Origin: PALSA-612 sp963742925
Lineage (GTDB): Bacteria; Actinomycetota; Thermoleophilia; Gaiellales; Gaiellaceae
DNA length: 64,000 nucleotides
Reading direction: 5' to 3'
Assembly: GCA_963742925.1 (NCBI GenBank)
Contig: CAVUNV010000002.1
Coordinates: forward strand, 62,001-126,000
Position numbers and translations under genes: made by a program. Below the pieces are notes generated by a model that did no database searches, was not told the DNA's origin, and saw nothing but the letters and a program-made list of their open reading frames with translations. Every line of letters starts with the position of its first letter. Positions within the stretch are counted from its first letter, which is position 1. This document shows, in pieces, positions 8,028 through 18,916 of the stretch.

Positions 8028-9179
8028 TCAGCCCGCGAGCTCGCGCACTCCTGCAGCGTCGATCGGTTTCGCCGACCGGATCAGCTCGCGAGCAGCGTCG
8101 ACCTTGCCCCACACGTTCCAGAGCAGGAATCCCCGCGGCTGTCGCTCGCCGTCCACGTAGGCCACAACGCCTTCCCGGCCCGGCTCCTTCCACTCCTCCA
8201 CGGTCTCGAGCCGCGAGTCGACCTCGCCGACCGCCTCGTAGCCGAGGTCGAACAGGTCCGAGTAGAAGAACGGGAGGTGATCGTAGGGCGTGTCCGCGCC
8301 CGCCATGTTCGCGCCGACCGCCTTGCCGTGGCTGCGTGCGTGATCCTCGTGCTCGACGCGGGTCACCGTGCCGAGCGGAAGGAGCGGGAACCTGGCGACG
8401 TCCCCGGCCGCATAGACGAAGACCTGCTCTCCGCCGATGACGCGGCCGTAGCCGTCGACGGCGATCCCTGCGGTGACGCCGAGCCCGGACTGTTCGGCCA
8501 GCTCGGTGTTCGGCTCGATCCCGAGGCCGGCCACGACGCCGGTCGCGCCGACCAGGCGCGGGTCGTCGGCCTGGACGCGCTCGCCCGTCTGCACCTCGAC
8601 GCCCTGCTCGCGGTAGTAGTCCGTGACGAAGGTCGACAGCGCCGCCGGGAACTGGCGGGCGCCGATGCCGTCGTCGGACACGTACATGGTCACGTCGGCG
8701 CCGTTCGACTGCAGGGCGGCTGCGATCTCGGAGCCGATGAAGCCGCCGCCGACCACGACGAAGCGCCCGCCGCCCTGCGACAGCTCGCGGAGGCGCGTGT
8801 AGTCGTCGTACGTACGGAAGTAGACGACGTCGGCCTGGTCGTCTCCCAGCCTGCGGGGCCTGCCGCCGGTCGCGAGCAGGAGCCGCTCGTATCCGTACTC
8901 GTCGCCGCTCGAGTCGGTGGCCCGTCTCCCGGCGAGGTCGAGCGAGACGATCCGGCGGCCGAGGGTCAGCTCGACGCCGAGCTCTTCCGTTCCGCGCCAG
9001 ATCGAGCTCTCGTCCTTGCCCTGCCAGAGCGACTTCGAGAGCGGTGGGCGATCGTAGGGCGGGTGCGTTTCCGCGGAGACGAGCCCGATCGCTCCGTCGG
9101 CATCGTGGTCACGGATGCCTTGGCAGGCGGCGTCGGCGGTCATGCCTCCCCCGACGATCAGGTACCGGTACGAGCGCAC
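8028..9179 (-). CDS. FAD-dependent NAD(P)H oxidoreductase, ferredoxin/rubredoxin reductase-like
   Basis: A 383-residue two-dinucleotide-binding-domain flavoprotein: FAD motif YLIVGGGMTADAA at the N-terminus, the PPYDRPPLSK motif of the ferredoxin-reductase/AIF-like group, the NAD motif VVVGGGFIGSEIAAAL near 150, and the FAD-ribityl VYAAGDVARF near 270. A reductase-C-type domain ends the protein. It likely moves electrons between NAD(P)H and an iron-sulfur partner; that partner is unknown. The start codon GTG follows an AGGAGGGAG Shine-Dalgarno. It is the first gene of the 9.2-4.3 kb minus-strand operon. Confidence 0.88.
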   Translation of the reverse strand: MRSYRYLIVGGGMTADAACQGIRDHDADGAIGLVSAETHPPYDRPPLSKSLWQGKDESSIWRGTEELGVELTLGRRIVSLDLAGRRATDSSGDEYGYERLLLATGGRPRRLGDDQADVVYFRTYDDYTRLRELSQGGGRFVVVGGGFIGSEIAAALQSNGADVTMYVSDDGIGARQFPAALSTFVTDYYREQGVEVQTGERVQADDPRLVGATGVVAGLGIEPNTELAEQSGLGVTAGIAVDGYGRVIGGEQVFVYAAGDVARFPLLPLGTVTRVEHEDHARSHGKAVGANMAGADTPYDHLPFFYSDLFDLGYEAVGEVDSRLETVEEWKEPGREGVVAYVDGERQPRGFLLWNVWGKVDAARELIRSAKPIDAAGVRELAG

Positions 9180-9302
9180 GTTCTTCTCCCTCCTCGTCTG
9201 CTTCTACGGTTTCCGCGCTTCTGCCGGATGACGGTACCGGCGCGGCAGCTGGTGACGAGGAGATGTCCGGCGCCGCGCTCGTCTCCGCGGACCGAATCGG
9301 GA

Positions 9303-9308
9303 TAGGTT
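9303..9308 (+). promoter_or_regulatory. -10 box (TAGGTT) of the P-type ATPase gene
   Basis: TAGGTT is 6 nt before ATG 9315 and no Shine-Dalgarno is present, so a leaderless transcript is likely. The 135-bp divergent gap 9180-9314 also holds the promoter of the minus-strand operon. Confidence 0.5.
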
Positions 9309-9314
9309 CTGCGG

Positions 9315-11720
9315 ATGGCGACGGCCACGATTGCACCGGCGCCGTCGAGCGGGTTGACCGAGGCCGAGGCCTCCCGCCGTCTCGCCGCCCGTGGCCCGCT
9401 CCCGGCACCGGCCACGAGCCGCTCCTACGCGAGCATCGTCCGCGCCAACGTCCTCACGATCTTCAACCTGATCCTGGCCGTCTTCGGCGCGCTGACGCTC
9501 GCCTACGGTGAGTGGCAGGACTCCCTCTTCCTCGGCATCCTCGTCTTCAACTCGGCGATCGGGATCATCCAGGAGGTACGGGCGAAGAAGGCGCTCGACC
9601 AGCTCGCCGCGCTCGTGGCCCCGACGGCAACCGTGGTCAGGGACGGTGCGCCGCGCGAGGTGGGCGTCGACAACGTCGTCGTCGGCGACCTCCTGCGCGT
9701 CCAGGCGGGCGACCAGATCGTCGCGGACGGCCGGGTCGAGACTGCGAGCGGCCTGTCGATCGACGAGTCGATCCTCACCGGCGAGTCGCGGCCGGTGGCG
9801 CGCGCGCCCGGCGAGGAGGTGCGGTCGGGATCGTTCGCGGCCGAAGGGATCGGCGAGTTCGAGGTCACGGCAGTCGGGGAGCAGAGCTACGCCTCGCAGA
9901 TCGCCGGCGAGGCGCGCTCGTTCCGGCATCCTCGCTCGCCGCTCGAGCGGTCGCTCAACAGGCTCCTGCTGTCGCTCGTGGCAGCGATCGTCCCGCTCGG
10001 GCTGCTGCTCGCCTTTGCGCTCTACCACCGGCACACGCATCTGAGCGAAGCAGTGCCGACCGCGGTGGCGGCTGTCGTCACGCTCGTCCCGGAGGGCCTG
10101 ATCCTGCTCACGAGCCTCGCCTTCGCGGTCGCCGCCCTGCGGATGGCCCGGCGTGGGGCGCTCGTGCAGCAGCTGAACGCGCTCGAGTCGCTGGCCTCGG
10201 TCGACCTTGTCTGCACGGACAAGACCGGCACGCTCACCGAGCCCGAGCCGCAGGTGCTGGAGGCCGTGGCCGCTCCCGGGGTGATGAAGGACGAGCTCGA
10301 GAAGGCGCTCGGACGCTACGGGGCGAGCGCCGCGAGCCATACGTCGACGCTCGACGCGATCCACACGGCGTTCGAGGCAGCGCCCGAGCATCCCGGGGCG
10401 GAGGTTCCGTTCTCCTCGAGCCGCCGCTGGAGCGCGCTCGCGATCGGAGCCGACCGCTACGTCCTCGGCGCCCCGGAGCTCTTCCCGCTCGACGGGCTCA
10501 AGGAGCGGGTCGACACGGAGGCGGCTCAGGGCCGGCGGGTGGTCGCGATCGGCACGACGTCGACCGATCTCGGCGACGTCAGGCCCGAGCAGGGGCCTCC
10601 CGGCGACCTGCACCCGCTCGGGATCGTCGTGATCGGCGAGCGGCTGCGGCCGCGGGCGCGCGAGACGGTCGAGTACCTCCTCGCGCAGGGGGTCGAGCTG
10701 CGGGTGCTCTCCGGTGACCGGCCCGAGACGGTGGCGGCGATCGCGAAGGAGGCGGGTGTCCCCGAGCGGGGCGAGCCGCTCGACGGCAGCGACCTGCCGA
10801 CGGGGCAGGCCGCGCTCGCCGCGGCGGTGCTCGGGACGTCCGTCATCGGCCGGATCTCGCCGGAGGGCAAGAAGCGCGTGGTCGAGGCGCTGAACGCGGC
10901 CGGCCGCTACACGGCGATGATCGGCGACGGGGTCAACGACGTGCCGGCGCTGAAGGCTGCGCGGCTCGGCATCGCGCAGGGCTCCGGCTCGCAGATGGCG
11001 CGCAGCGTCGCCGACCTGGTGCTCGTTCGCGGCGACTTCGGCTCGGTGCCGGACATGGTCGTCGAGGGGCGGAAGATCCTGCGCAACCTGACCCGCGTCG
11101 CGAAGTTGTTCGTGACCAAGTCGGTGTTCGCCGCCTTTCTGATCGTCTCGATCGGCCTGACGCCGACCCCGTACCCGCTGCTCCCACGCCACCTGACGCT
11201 GGTCGCCTCGCTGGCGATCGGCATCCCCGGCTTCTTCCTGGCGCTCGCACCGAGCTCGGGCGAGTTCAGGGTCAAGGGGTTCCTGCGCGACGTGATGCGG
11301 TTCTCGCTGCCGGCCGGAACCGCCGCGGGCCTGGGCGTGCTGTCGAGCTACACGTTCGTGCTGCAGTTGCTCGACCGGCCGCTGACCGAGTCCAAGACGG
11401 TCGCGGCGACCGTCCTGCTGATCGTCGGGCTCTATCTGATCCTCGCGCTCGAGTCGACGACGGCGCGCCGCGGGGCGTGGGTGTCGGCGCTGTGCGCCGC
11501 GCTCGGCGGCGTCTATGCCCTGGTGCTGATCACGCCGTTCGCGCGGCACTTCTACGCGCTCGAGGTGCCGAGCGCGGCGGCCTGGCTCGCGATCGCCGCA
11601 GGGGCGGCGCTCGCCATCGGAGGCCTGATCGGGACCGACGACAGGTTCATCCCGGGCTGGGTCCTGGCCCGCTACCGCGCAGCGCACCCCGGCGGCTCCG
11701 GGCCGGCTTCCGCGAGTTAG
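9315..11720 (+). CDS. cation-transporting P-type ATPase, CtpE-like
   Basis: An 801-residue ion pump. The actuator motif LTGES is near 160, the M4 cation-site motif VPEGL near 260, the phosphorylated aspartate lies in CTDKTGTLTE near 300, and the hinge MIGDGVNDVPALK near 540; paired helices flank these and four or more follow. The domain order, the VPEGL motif and the lack of N-terminal heavy-metal domains fit the P2-like group typified by mycobacterial CtpE (calcium uptake); the actual ion is inferred. The gene is monocistronic, starting from ATG 9315 behind TAGGTT, and converges on the phosphatase gene. Confidence 0.88.
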   Translation: MATATIAPAPSSGLTEAEASRRLAARGPLPAPATSRSYASIVRANVLTIFNLILAVFGALTLAYGEWQDSLFLGILVFNSAIGIIQEVRAKKALDQLAALVAPTATVVRDGAPREVGVDNVVVGDLLRVQAGDQIVADGRVETASGLSIDESILTGESRPVARAPGEEVRSGSFAAEGIGEFEVTAVGEQSYASQIAGEARSFRHPRSPLERSLNRLLLSLVAAIVPLGLLLAFALYHRHTHLSEAVPTAVAAVVTLVPEGLILLTSLAFAVAALRMARRGALVQQLNALESLASVDLVCTDKTGTLTEPEPQVLEAVAAPGVMKDELEKALGRYGASAASHTSTLDAIHTAFEAAPEHPGAEVPFSSSRRWSALAIGADRYVLGAPELFPLDGLKERVDTEAAQGRRVVAIGTTSTDLGDVRPEQGPPGDLHPLGIVVIGERLRPRARETVEYLLAQGVELRVLSGDRPETVAAIAKEAGVPERGEPLDGSDLPTGQAALAAAVLGTSVIGRISPEGKKRVVEALNAAGRYTAMIGDGVNDVPALKAARLGIAQGSGSQMARSVADLVLVRGDFGSVPDMVVEGRKILRNLTRVAKLFVTKSVFAAFLIVSIGLTPTPYPLLPRHLTLVASLAIGIPGFFLALAPSSGEFRVKGFLRDVMRFSLPAGTAAGLGVLSSYTFVLQLLDRPLTESKTVAATVLLIVGLYLILALESTTARRGAWVSALCAALGGVYALVLITPFARHFYALEVPSAAAWLAIAAGAALAIGGLIGTDDRFIPGWVLARYRAAHPGGSGPASAS

Positions 11721-11732
11721 CGGAGGAGCTCC

Positions 11733-12481
11733 CTAGACGGCGAAGCCCGGCTCGACGAGCCGCTCGCGGGCGTCGTCGACAGCCTTCGCGGACGCGCCGG
11801 CGGAGAGCAGGTAGCTGCGCACGTCGCCGTGGCGCCGCTCGAGCGCCGCCAGCACATCCGCCATCACCTGTGGCGGCGAGGAGCCGATTCGCAGCCTGAG
11901 CGCGCGCTCCCGCTCGTCCGCCGCGGAAGCCGCCCAGGGGTCGATGATCGCGCGGATGTTCTCGCCGGAGAGCCCGTAGTCGGCGGCGATGTCGTCGATG
12001 CCGACTCCGGCCAGTCGCAGGAGCATGGCGCAGGTCAGGCCGGTGCGGTCCTTGCCGGCGTAGCAGTGGACGACGACACCGCCTTCAGGCGCGCCCGCGA
12101 CGGTCTCGATCGCCCGGGCGAAATTCTCCGCGAGCATCTCCGTCATCAGGCCGTACGCAGCGCGGATGCCGTCCTCGTCTCCACCCTCGCCGCGCCAGAC
12201 CTCGTGGATCTCGCGCTGGTGCCAGTCGTCGAGGGGGATGTGGACGATGTCGACCGGCGGCTCGAACGGCTCGTCGAGCGCCCGTTCGTCGTGCCGCGCA
12301 GGTCGATGATCGTGCGGACGCCGTAGTCGACGAGCGCGGCCCAGCCGGCCTCCGTCAGGTGCTGGACGTTGTCGGCCCGCACGACGGCGCCGAACCGGGT
12401 CGTGCGGCCGTCCCCGGTGACGTGCCCGCCCAGATCGCGGACGTTGAGGCACCCCTCCCAGCTGAGGACTCGCTCGGTCAT
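11733..12481 (-). pseudogene. tyrosine-protein phosphatase (Y_phosphatase3 type), frame broken once
   Basis: Dual-specificity/tyrosine phosphatase resembling PtpB/LipA family proteins. The first 60 residues (NVRDLGGHVTGDGRTTRFG ... TIIDLRGT) and the remainder (DEPFEPPVDIVHIPL onward, catalytic HCYAGKDRTG with its HCX5R loop) are in different frames. They join at about 12291-12300 if one base is restored; 749 bp is one short of 250 codons. All conserved parts are intact, so I think this is a sequencing indel in a functional gene, but a true pseudogene cannot be excluded. The start ATG 12481 overlaps the stop of a six-codon leaderless mini-ORF. Confidence 0.72.
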
Positions 12482-12498
12482 ATGGCCTGAATCGACAT
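12478..12498 (-). other. leaderless six-codon mini-ORF (MSIQAI) coupled to the phosphatase start
   Basis: On the minus strand TAGGCT (12511-12506) is followed by 7 nt and ATG 12498; the frame reads MSIQAI and stops at a TGA overlapping the phosphatase ATG (ATGA). This suggests a leaderless leader peptide with translational re-initiation. It is only 21 bp and could be coincidence. Confidence 0.35.
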
Positions 12499-12541
12499 CT
12501 GGCCAAGCCTAGACAGCGCTGCTACACCGTCGAGGTTGAAG

Positions 12542-12723
12542 GTGCGAGACGTTCTCGAGCTGCTGGCGGCGGACGCTGGTACTTCGAGCGCCAGCGAGGA
12601 AGCCATAGGCAGCTACGCCACCCGCGCAAGCCCGGGACGGTGACGCTTGCCGGAAAGCCGGGCGACGACCTGCATCCGAAGACGCTCGCTAGCATTCTCC
12701 GGCAGGCTGGACTGGAGCGGTGA
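12542..12723 (+). pseudogene. hicA: HicA-type mRNA interferase toxin, frame broken once
   Basis: A small double-stranded-RNA-binding-fold RNase toxin. Codons from GTG 12542 read VRDVLELLAAD. After a missing base at about 12575-12576 the other frame continues WYFERQRGSHRQLRHPRK and GTVTLAGKPGDDLHPKTL, ending SILRQAGLER. This is the complete HicA sequence with the conserved GSH catalytic histidine. The 182-bp span is one base short of 61 codons. The stop TGA overlaps the hicB start. Either the toxin has been inactivated, leaving an orphan antitoxin, or this is an assembly indel. TTG 12536 is an alternative start. Confidence 0.7.
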
Positions 12724-12935
12724 TGCAGCGCTATCTGATCGTCATCGAGGGGAACGGAACGACCAACTACTCGGCGTACTCGCCTGACCTGCCGGGCTGT
12801 ATCGCGACAGGCGCGACCCGGGAGGAGTGCGAGACCGCGATGCGCGACGCGATAGCGCTTCATCTCGCATCCCTTCGCCGGCACGGAGAAGCGATCCCTC
12901 AGGCCGCTTGCTCGGCTGCCTACGTGGAAGTGTGA
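12723..12935 (+). CDS. hicB: HicB-like antitoxin
   Basis: A 70-residue HicB-like domain (MQRYLIVIEGNGTTNYSAYS, then PDLPGCIATG, and the EE-x-x-x-x-MRDAI helix), which forms the partial RNase-H fold that neutralises HicA. Its ATG lies in a TGATG overlap with hicA, and GTG 12720 is an in-frame alternative. It lacks a C-terminal DNA-binding domain, so it is unlikely to be the operon repressor by itself. The reading frame is intact, unlike hicA. Confidence 0.82.
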   Translation: MQRYLIVIEGNGTTNYSAYSPDLPGCIATGATREECETAMRDAIALHLASLRRHGEAIPQAACSAAYVEV

Positions 12936-12944
12936 CGGCGTCGG

Positions 12945-15683
<2,739 letters not shown>

Positions 15684-15706
15684 GCCTCGATTCAAGCAGA
15701 ACCATC

Positions 15707-15712
15707 TACCAT
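15707..15712 (+). promoter_or_regulatory. -10 box (TACCAT) of the SnoaL-like gene
   Basis: TACCAT is followed by 6 nt and GTG 15719. The same 35-bp gap must also hold the divergent acnA promoter, so the two -10 regions nearly coincide. Confidence 0.45.
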
Positions 15713-15718
15713 CGGGTC

Positions 15719-16063
15719 GTGACCGGGCTCGAGCTCCTCGAGGCGCACGTCGAGCGGTTCAACGCAGGCGTCCGGTCGGGCGATTTCGGGCCGATGCTGG
15801 ATCTGTTCACGGCCGACGCGTCGCTCGAGTTCCAGGGTGTGGCGGTCGGGCCGTTCCACGGGCGTGACGCGATCGCAGAGGCCTACCGCGACCGTCCGCC
15901 CGACGACGAGATCGACGTGCTCGAGGCGTGGCAGCGGGAGGATCTCGTGTTCGCGCTCTACGCGTGGCGTCGAGACCGGGGACGCGCCGCCGGGGAGCTG
16001 TGGCTGGTACGGGAGGGCGACCGGCTCGCCCGGCTCGTCGTCACGTTCCGCCCCCAGGCGTGA
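15719..16063 (+). CDS. SnoaL/NTF2-like small protein
   Basis: A 114-residue protein with the NTF2/SnoaL-like cone fold signature: an N-terminal helix LLEAHVERFNAGVRSGDF, then LDLFTADASLEFQGVAVGPF and GRDAIAEAYRDRPP, and alternating beta strands to the end. Family members range from isomerases to inert ligand-binding proteins and no catalytic residue is diagnostic here. The start GTG is supported by TACCAT 6 nt upstream. The fdhA start follows 17 bp after the stop, so read-through transcription into fdhA is likely. Confidence 0.75.
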   Translation: MTGLELLEAHVERFNAGVRSGDFGPMLDLFTADASLEFQGVAVGPFHGRDAIAEAYRDRPPDDEIDVLEAWQREDLVFALYAWRRDRGRAAGELWLVREGDRLARLVVTFRPQA

Positions 16064-16067
16064 CGAG

Positions 16068-16073
16068 TACGAT
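16068..16073 (+). promoter_or_regulatory. -10 box (TACGAT) for fdhA
   Basis: TACGAT then 7 nt, then GTG 16081, which begins the conserved FdhA N-terminus. This supports 16081 over the in-frame GTG 16060. Confidence 0.45.
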
Positions 16074-16080
16074 CCGGGCC

Positions 16081-18778
16081 GTGGTCGAGTTCACTCTGGA
16101 CGGAAAGCGGGTGGCCGCGCCCGAGGGCGAGCTGCTCGTGCACGCCGCCGCCCGCCACGGCACGTTCATCCCGACGCTCTGCCACGACGACAAGCTCGAC
16201 CCCTACGGGGGCTGCCGCATGTGCCTCGTCGACCTGGAGGGAGCGCCGCGGCCGGTTCCCGCCTGCGCGCAGCGCGTGCGCGAGGGGATGGTCGTCTCGA
16301 CGAACGGCGAGACCGGGGCGCTGCGCCGGACGCTGACCGAGATGCTGCTCGCCGAGCACCTGAGCCCGAACCCGGGAGGGCGTCCGAACGAGCTCACCGA
16401 CCTGGCCGAGGAGCTGGGCGCTCAGGCGCCGTTCATCCTCCCCGACGCGGCTCGCGAGCCCTACGACGATCGCAATCGTCTGATGGGCTACGACCCGGGC
16501 GCCTGCATCCTCTGCAATCGCTGCGTCCGCTACACGCAGGAGGTGATGCAGTGCTCGGCGCTCGTGTTCGAGGGCCGCGGCGCCGAGGCGCGGGTCGTCC
16601 CGACGCACGGCCACTCCTGGCTCGACACCGAGTGCGAGCTCTGCGGCGGCTGCCTCTCCGTGTGCCCGACCGGGGCCATCCACGAGCAGTTCCTCGGTGG
16701 CGTGGGGGCCGGGCACGAGCGCGCGCTGACCAAGGTCAAGACGACCTGCACGTTCTGCGGTGTCGGCTGCCAGGTCGATCTGAATGTCGATTCCGAGACG
16801 AAGCGGATCGTCAAGGTCACGTCCGACCCGGGCTACGTCTCGAACGAGGGCAACCTCTGCGTGAAGGGCCGCTTCGCGTTCAACTTCGTCCACCATCCGG
16901 ACCGTCTGACCCGGCCGCTCGTGCGCGGCGACGACGGCAAGCTGCACCCGGCCTCGTGGGACGAGGCGCTCTCGGCCGCGGCTGCCGGCCTGAACGGCGT
17001 CAAGGAGCGGCACGGGGCGCAGTCGGTCGGCCTGCTCGCCTCGGCGCGGCTGACGAACGAGGAGAACTACCTGCTGCAAAAGCTGGCGCGGGGGGTGATC
17101 GGGACCAACTCGATCCACTCCTGCGAAGCCACCTGACACGCGCCGACTCTTTACGGCCTGGTCAGGTCGTTGGGCAGAGGAGCAAGCACCAACTCGATCC
17201 CGGAGATCGAGGATTGCCGCTTCCTGCTCGTGATCGGGTCGAACACGACCGAGGCGCACCCGGTGCTGGCGCTGCGGATGAAGAAGGCGGTGCGGAAGGG
17301 CGCCACGCTCGTCGTCGCCGACCCCCGCAAGATCTGGCTGACGAAGATCGCGAAGCGCCACCTGCAGCTGCGGCCGGGAAGCGACGTCTGGCTGATCAAC
17401 GCGATGCTGCACGTCATCTTCGCCGAGGGCCTCCAGAACGACGCCTACATCGCCGAGCACACCGAGGGCGTGGAGACGGTGCGGGAGATCGTCGCCCGGT
17501 ACACGCCGGAGGCGGCCGAGGCGATCACGGGCGTGCCGGCCGAGGACATCCGCGCCACGGCGCGCGAGTACGCGACCGAGCGGCACGCGGCGATCTTCTA
17601 CACGCTCGGCATCACCGAGCACGCGTGCGGCGTCGACAACATCTGGTCGCTCTCCAACCTGGTGCTCGCCACCGGCCACCTCGGCTACGAGTCGACCGGC
17701 CTGAACGCGCTGCGCGGCCAGAACAACGTCCAGGGTCTGAACGACTCGGGCGCCAACCCGGCCTACTACCCGGGCTACCAGGCCGCCGAGGATCCGGCGG
17801 TGCTGCGCAAGTTCTCGGACGCCTGGGGCGGCGTCGAGCTCGCCCGAGACGCCGGGCTACCGGCTCGACCAGATCATCTCCGGCCTCTTCGACGGACGGA
17901 TCAAGGGGCTGTATCTCGTCGGCGAGAACCCCGGGCACACAGAGCCGAACGCCAAGCACATCGACGAGGGGTTCGAGCAGGTCGAGTTCGTGGTCGCGCA
18001 GGACCTGTTCCTGAACGAGCTCACCGAGAAGCACGCCGACGTCGTCTTCCCGGCGTCGAGCTTCGCCGAGAAGGACGGGACGTTCACGAACACGGAGCGG
18101 CGGATCAACCGGGTGCGGGCCGGTGTGCCGTGCCCCGGCGAGGCGCGCGTCGACCGGGACATCGTCGTCTCGCTGGCGCGCGCAATGGGCGGCGACTGGC
18201 CCGAGTATCCCGACGCCGAGTCGGTCTGGAACGAGCTGGCCGACCTGGCGCCGAACTGGAACGGCGTCCGCTACGACCGGCTCGAGGAGACGGGACTGCA
18301 GTGGCCCTGCCTCGACCGCGACGACCCCGGCTCGAAGTACCTGCACGCGCCGGCGCCGGCTCGGCCGAACGGCCGGGGCAAGCTCTGGCCCGTCGAGTAC
18401 CAGCCGCCGATCGAGCTGCCCGACGCCGAGTATCCGCTGACGCTGTCGACCGGACGCACGCTCTACCACTACAACTCGGCGACGATGACGATGCGCGAGG
18501 CCGGGATCACGGACAAGCAGGAGGACCCGTTCTTCGAGATCTCGGCCGAGGACGCGTCTGCGCTCGGCCTGGCCGAGGGGGACTGGGCCAGGCTGGTCTC
18601 GCGCCGGGGAGACCTCGAAGCTCGCGCGCGGATCTCGGACCGCGTCTACCCGGGGCTCGTCTGGATGGCACTCCATTTCGCGCAGGCGAAGGTGAACTGG
18701 CTCACCCACGACGTCGGCGACCCGCTGATCGGCACGCCCGAGTACAAGGTGAGCGCCGTGCGGGTCGAGGCGATCTAG
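16081..18778 (+). CDS. fdhA: formate dehydrogenase alpha subunit, selenocysteine (UGA at codon 352); one apparent frameshift
   Basis: Molybdenum/tungsten-bisPGD enzyme oxidising formate to CO2. Order: NuoG-like 2Fe-2S domain (FTLDGKRVAA, GGCRMC), ferredoxin pair (CILCNRCVRYTQE, CELCGGCLSVCP), the 4Fe-4S site CTFCGVGCQ with GNLCVKGRF, then the catalytic domain. At 17134-17136 an in-frame TGA falls exactly at the catalytic residue: SCEAT-U-HAPTLYGL, equivalent to the Sec-His pair of E. coli FdhF, and the frame continues with STNSIPEIEDCRFLLVIGSN. A SECIS-like hairpin follows. A second break near 17838-17845 (one extra base) moves the C-terminal domain (YRLDQIISGLFDGRIKGLYL) to another frame. 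Corrected length is about 898 residues. Automated callers would split this into three fragments. Confidence 0.85.
17134..17175 (+). promoter_or_regulatory. UGA(Sec) codon and bacterial SECIS-like hairpin
   Basis: TGA at 17134-17136 is followed by a stem-loop. The apical stem CCT/AGG (17157-17159 and 17164-17166) closes a GGTC tetraloop (17160-17163), starting 23 nt after the UGA. A lower stem pairs CCGAC (17143-17147) with GTTGG (17169-17173) including one G-T wobble. E. coli fdhF has the same GGUC apical loop at similar distance. Together with selD in the window this supports SelB-dependent decoding. Confidence 0.75.
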
Positions 18779-18889
18779 CCTGGCTGGCGCCAATCCGGCG
18801 CTGCGCCTCTGGGTTCCCCAGACCCCGAGTACTCGCGCCGCAACGAGCCGCGCCCGTCACGCCGGTCGCGGCGGCCAACGGTCGGCGAT

Positions 18890-18916
18890 TACGCTTTCGT
18901 CGTGATCGCGCCGTGA
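18890..18916 (+). other. -10 box TACGCT plus four-codon leaderless mini-ORF (VIAP) coupled to the dehydrogenase start
   Basis: TACGCT (18890-18895), 6 nt, then GTG 18902 reading VIAP and stopping at a TGA that overlaps GTG 18913 (GTGA). This is the same arrangement as before the phosphatase gene at 12.5 kb. The mini-ORF is very short and the claim is tentative. Confidence 0.35.

Noticed and set aside
17134..17136. Premature stop making fdhA a pseudogene
   Set aside because: The frame continues with FDH sequence, the position equals the catalytic Sec site, and a SECIS-like hairpin follows; recoding is the better reading.
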